Source: Crocinitomicaceae bacterium (GTDB lineage: Bacteria > Bacteroidota > Bacteroidia > Flavobacteriales_D > Crocinitomicaceae). Taken from it: 9,587 nucleotides of DNA. The stretch lies in NCBI GenBank assembly GCA_024643585.1, contig JAHEMP010000073.1, positions 1 to 9,587 on the forward strand, given 5' to 3'. Below, in pieces: positions 6,734 through 9,587 of the stretch (positions are counted from its first letter, which is position 1; every line of letters starts with the position of its first letter). Below the pieces are notes generated by a model. That model worked only from the letters and a program-made list of their open reading frames with translations, made no database searches and was not told the DNA's origin. The position numbers were made by a program, and so were the translations under genes.

Positions 6734-7102
6734 TTAATTTTTCGAATCAAGCATTTTTCGAGTTGCATAGGAAGCCATCAAAAGCGTAAGTGCCAAAATC
6801 GCTCCTCCTCCTTCTCCGTCTCCATTGTATGCATGCGTACTAATAGCCAAACAAAAATTAAATGTTAACCCAGCATAAGCCCATTCAGTAAGAATTGGTT
6901 GCTTTCTGTACAATAAAAATGCAATTCCAGCAGCTTTAGCAAAGGCCAAATGGTAAACCAACCAACCAGGAAAGCCCATCGTTCCCATCATATTCATTAC
7001 ATTTTCCGTATCTGTTAAATACATTACTACAGACAAAGACAACATTGCGCACACCAAACCCGTCAAGATCCAATGCGTAATTTTTAGACTTTTTACATTC
7101 AT
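6734..7102 (-). CDS. DoxX-like four-helix membrane protein
   Basis: A 122-residue protein with four hydrophobic segments, at about residues 9-29, 46-65, 71-91 and 98-115, and a charged C-terminal tail (RKMLDSKN). Features typical of the DoxX-like (DoxX_2) group are the FPGWLVYHLAFAKAAGIAFLL helix (44-64), an LTEWAYAGLTFNF segment, and a GDGEGGGA glycine-rich turn before the last helix. Members are small inner-membrane proteins of mostly unknown function; some relatives are subunits of quinone-linked oxidoreductases, but nothing in this copy shows that. The start has an AAAAGAAAG purine tract before the ATG. It begins 12 bases after the response-regulator stop, so it is probably co-transcribed, and it ends at a strong terminator. 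Confidence 0.75.
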   Translation of the reverse strand: MNVKSLKITHWILTGLVCAMLSLSVVMYLTDTENVMNMMGTMGFPGWLVYHLAFAKAAGIAFLLYRKQPILTEWAYAGLTFNFCLAISTHAYNGDGEGGGAILALTLLMASYATRKMLDSKN

Positions 7103-7114
7103 ACTTTCTTTTTT

Positions 7115-8299
7115 TTAGATGTTTAACTTTTTTCTTTTCGGATTCGCATACAATTCAACCTCATCCGATGAAATTTCCTTACCTCCTAAAATTATTAATC
7201 TTTCAATAATATTTCGCAATTCACGAATGTTTCCTGTCCAATCAACTGATTGAAGAGCCTTTAAAGCTCCGGCAGAAAATGACTTTCTTGGTATACCATG
7301 CTCGGCGCAGATTATCGTCATAAAATGTTCTGCCAAAATTGGGATATCATCTTTCCTTTCGTTCAAAGAAGGAACATGAATTAGTATGACCGCAAGACGG
7401 TGAAATAAATCTTCACGAAATCTACCTTCTGCTATTTCTAAACGCAGATCTTTGTTCGTCGCAGCCACAACTCTCGCATCAACTTTTATATCTTTTTCAC
7501 CTCCCACTCTTTGAATTACATTTTCTTGCAAGGCTCGCAATACTTTTGCTTGAGCACCTGCAGACATGTCACCTATCTCATCCAAGAAAAGTGTGCCACC
7601 AGAAGCCAATTCAAATTTTCCTCTTTTCTGTTTTACGGCAGAAGTAAAAGCACCTTTTTCATGTCCAAATAATTCACTTTCAATCAATTCTGATGGGATA
7701 GCAGCACAATTCACTTCAATAAAAGGATTGGATTTTCTTGAACTATTATCATGCAACGATCTAGCTACCAATTCTTTACCTGTTCCGTTTTCGCCTGTAA
7801 CTAAGACTCGAGCATCAGAGGGAGCAACTTTTTCAATCATTTCCTTGATCTTATGTATCTCTGGTGTTTCACCAATGATGCTGCTTCCTTTAAACTTTTT
7901 AACTGTCGTTTTTAAAACTTTGGTTTCCTGCACCAATACTGTTTTGTCTTTGGCATTTCTGACCGTCACCAAAATTCTATTGAGATCAAGCGGCTTTTCG
8001 ATAAAATCAAACGCTCCCTTTTTCAATGCTTGAACTGCAGTATCGATGTTACCGTGACCACTTATCATGATAACTGGGGAATCTACATTCTTTACCTGTA
8101 GCGCATCAAGTACCTCCATACCATCCATTAATGGCATTTTTATATCACAAAAGATAATGTCATAATTTTCAGAAGTTGCCTTTTCAACTGCTTCCTTGCC
8201 ATTTTCGGCTTCATCCACTTCGAATTCTTCAAATTCTAAAATTTCTCTCAAAGCACGTCTTATGCCTCGCTCGTCATCAACGATTAGAATTTTTCCCAT
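7115..8299 (-). CDS. NtrC-family response regulator (receiver plus AAA+) lacking a DNA-binding domain
   Basis: A 394-residue protein. Residues 1 to about 118 are a receiver domain with acidic pair Asp8/Asp9, phospho-acceptor Asp52 in CDIKMP, Ser80 and Lys102. Residues 139 to about 370 are a sigma-54-interacting AAA+ domain: Walker A GENGTGKE (169-176), the L1 loop GAFTSA (216-221; the norm is GAFTGA), Walker B GGTLFLDEIG (234-243), FREDLFHRLAV with the arginine fingers, and sensor II WTGNIREL (354-361). It stops about 20 residues after the AAA+ lid, so the Fis-type helix-turn-helix that NtrC proteins carry is missing; the stop is followed 12 bases later by another gene, so it is not merely shifted out of frame nearby. 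It should remodel RNA polymerase-sigma-54 in response to a histidine kinase, which is not in the window. The gene lies 43 bases after the phosphatase gene; a TATCTTTA at 8315-8322 is a weak promoter candidate. Confidence 0.92.
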   Translation of the reverse strand: MGKILIVDDERGIRRALREILEFEEFEVDEAENGKEAVEKATSENYDIIFCDIKMPLMDGMEVLDALQVKNVDSPVIMISGHGNIDTAVQALKKGAFDFIEKPLDLNRILVTVRNAKDKTVLVQETKVLKTTVKKFKGSSIIGETPEIHKIKEMIEKVAPSDARVLVTGENGTGKELVARSLHDNSSRKSNPFIEVNCAAIPSELIESELFGHEKGAFTSAVKQKRGKFELASGGTLFLDEIGDMSAGAQAKVLRALQENVIQRVGGEKDIKVDARVVAATNKDLRLEIAEGRFREDLFHRLAVILIHVPSLNERKDDIPILAEHFMTIICAEHGIPRKSFSAGALKALQSVDWTGNIRELRNIIERLIILGGKEISSDEVELYANPKRKKLNI

Positions 8300-8342
8300 G
8301 TTTTATTTTTTGTTTAAAGATAGTTAAATCAGGTTATGAAAT

Positions 8343-9239
8343 TTAAAATTCGTCGGTAATCAAAGCGCCTTCCTTCAGCGAAAAGGGTGAAATGATAATT
8401 CTTTGAGTTTGCAGTTTTTCCATTAACCACAATGTCTTAACAGCAGTGATTGGAGCCATTATTTTCCGAATTGGCAAGATAAATTTATTTGCTTCTCTTT
8501 CTTTTAAAGTAGACTTTAGGACCTGATGTAGCGTGTATTTAAACTCATCCACATCCATTTCAAAACTCCTTTTTTCATTTGGCATTTCCTGTTCATGCGT
8601 CAATTCCCAAAAAGTTTCAAAACTTCCGGAGGAACCAATCATGATTTCTTCATTTCGATTGTCTAAAAAACCTTCGCTCTCCTCTTCCAGAAAAATTCGT
8701 ATAGACTGGACATCCTCGTCTGTCAACGGATCTTGGAATGTATATTTTTGATAGATTCGAGAAACGCCAATGTTTAAACTTTTTAATTCGTTCACGCCAC
8801 TGGCATCCGCAAAAATAATCTCCGTGCTCCCCCCTCCAATGTCAATAATGACACCTTTGGTCTCAAAATTATAAACCTGTCGTACACCACGATAAATTAA
8901 CTTGGCTTCCAATTCGCCTGAAATAATATGCACATTAATGTTGCAATCTTCTTTGAGCATTTTCAGGAAGTCATCGGTATTGGAAGCATCTCGTAAAGCG
9001 GAGGTACCAAAAGCTAAAATTTTATCGACACTATATTCAAGGCAAACGGTTAAGAAATGCTTTATGGTTAATTCTCCCCGAAGCATTGATTCTTTGGTGA
9101 TTACATTCGAATTTATACCTCCCATTCCTATTGCAACACCTTCTTTTTCAGCATGTATGATCTCAAATTCCTTACCGTTCATATCCGCAATTAGCAAATT
9201 GAATGTATTCGTTCCCAGATCTATAATTGCCTTTCTCAT
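8343..9239 (-). CDS. Ppx/GppA family phosphatase (short form)
   Basis: A 298-residue ASKHA-fold phosphohydrolase of the family that cleaves inorganic polyphosphate or the 5'-phosphate of pppGpp. Visible motifs are IDLGTNTFNLLI (6-17, phosphate 1 loop), GTSALRDASN (78-87), ISGELEAKLIY (106-116) with Glu111 at the position conserved before Ala in Ppx/GppA enzymes, VIIDIGGGSTEIIF (130-143, phosphate 2 loop), and IGSSGSFE (201-208). It has only the two-lobed core and lacks the C-terminal HD-like domains of E. coli Ppx and GppA, so it belongs to the short class. Whether it prefers polyphosphate or guanosine pentaphosphate cannot be read from sequence. Its ATG starts immediately after the TAA of the permease gene, which implies co-transcription and possible translational coupling. 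Confidence 0.92.
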   Translation of the reverse strand: MRKAIIDLGTNTFNLLIADMNGKEFEIIHAEKEGVAIGMGGINSNVITKESMLRGELTIKHFLTVCLEYSVDKILAFGTSALRDASNTDDFLKMLKEDCNINVHIISGELEAKLIYRGVRQVYNFETKGVIIDIGGGSTEIIFADASGVNELKSLNIGVSRIYQKYTFQDPLTDEDVQSIRIFLEEESEGFLDNRNEEIMIGSSGSFETFWELTHEQEMPNEKRSFEMDVDEFKYTLHQVLKSTLKEREANKFILPIRKIMAPITAVKTLWLMEKLQTQRIIISPFSLKEGALITDEF

Positions 9240-9587
9240 TTACGTGTTCTTAGTCCATTTGAAAAAGTGGCGCAATTTTAAACGATGTCCAAATTGCAAA
9301 ATTCCGTTTTTATAAATTCTTCCTGACAACCAAAGCATAAGAACACTCGAAGCAATTAATATCAATGCAACCAATAGCAAAGAATAGGCCTCTCCTGGAT
9401 TAAAACCTTGTGCGAGTTTGACCAAAACGACCGCTGGGGAAGTAAACGGCAAATAATAAAACCAATCCGTTAAGGGCGCATCTGGATTGGACAAGGCAAA
9501 ATAGCCCGCATACACTCCTAAACAAAGAAGCAAAACTAGGGGAATCACGAACTGCTGTCCATCACTTTCAGATCCTACTGAAGCACC
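9240..9587 (-). CDS. ABC-2 type exporter permease (NatB-like), C-terminal part (runs off right edge)
   Basis: The last 115 residues of a membrane protein; its N-terminus lies beyond the window and the frame is open to the edge. The fragment starts GASVGSESDGQQ, then has hydrophobic segments at about 14-32 (VIPLVLLLCLGVYAGYFAL), a LPFTSPAVVLVKLAQGF segment (46-62), and a final helix at about 68-88, ending in a basic tail (LQFGHRLKLRHFFKWTKNT). This ending is characteristic of ABC-2 permeases of the NatB/YhaP type, which with an ATPase partner export sodium or small molecules. The ATPase would be expected upstream, outside the window. A GTG at 9548 is internal, not the start. The stop codon abuts the ATG of the phosphatase gene. 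Confidence 0.8.
   Translation of the reverse strand, partial: GASVGSESDGQQFVIPLVLLLCLGVYAGYFALSNPDAPLTDWFYYLPFTSPAVVLVKLAQGFNPGEAYSLLLVALILIASSVLMLWLSGRIYKNGILQFGHRLKLRHFFKWTKNT

Noticed and set aside
7566..8033. A 155-codon open frame on the plus strand opposite the response regulator.
   Set aside because: It is antisense to highly conserved AAA+ and receiver coding sequence, has no recognisable domain and no promoter box; a shadow frame.
8315..8322. TATCTTTA on the minus strand as a promoter for the response regulator.
   Set aside because: It misses the final G of TAnnTTTG and has no -33 partner; co-transcription with the phosphatase gene is simpler.
8902..9315. A 137-codon plus-strand frame opposite the phosphatase and permease genes.
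   Set aside because: It overlaps two well supported genes on the other strand and shows no family features.
1..9587. CRISPR arrays, tRNA or rRNA genes, insertion sequences, attachment sites, defence systems.
   Set aside because: No spaced repeats, cloverleaf, transposase, integrase or terminal inverted repeats were seen on either strand.

Overview
The window looks like a stretch of chromosome from a Bacteroidetes (Bacteroidota) bacterium, most likely a Flavobacteriia-like lineage. The evidence is low G+C sequence, A-rich leaders without clear Shine-Dalgarno sites, repeated TAnnTTTG promoter -7 boxes just upstream of genes, a TonB-dependent receptor with a carboxypeptidase-regulatory-like N-terminus, and a bshC gene. 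The family assignments come from motifs I can read in the translations. The exact genus cannot be fixed from this sequence. Nearly all bases are coding, and no gap reaches 300 bases.

Left block (1-2113, minus strand): the N-terminal 160 residues of a TonB-dependent outer-membrane receptor, which runs off the left edge, and upstream of it bshC, the cysteine-adding enzyme of bacillithiol synthesis. Each has its own probable -7 box. The bshC box lies so close to its ATG that the message may be almost leaderless.

Central block (2193-5310, plus strand): a cyclophilin-type peptidyl-prolyl isomerase; a membrane-anchored tetratricopeptide-like protein; lumazine synthase (ribH, riboflavin pathway), which starts on the base after the preceding stop codon; and an alpha-D-phosphohexomutase, probably phosphoglucosamine mutase (glmM, towards UDP-GlcNAc) of the archaeal-type subfamily. 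The last three are packed as one transcription unit.

Right block (5342-9587, minus strand): transcribed from right to left, it reads the C-terminus of an ABC-2 type exporter permease (cut by the right edge), a short Ppx/GppA-family phosphatase, an NtrC-like response regulator that has receiver and AAA+ domains but no DNA-binding domain, and a four-helix DoxX-like membrane protein ending at a good intrinsic terminator. Past that terminator a separately promoted group II PLP-dependent decarboxylase of unknown substrate runs convergent to glmM.

The window is mostly housekeeping and I found no convincing new multi-gene system. The most interesting items are the DNA-binding-domain-less sigma-54-type activator with a GAFTSA loop sitting in a possible permease-phosphatase-regulator-DoxX transcription unit, the near-leaderless bshC, and the decarboxylase of unknown substrate.
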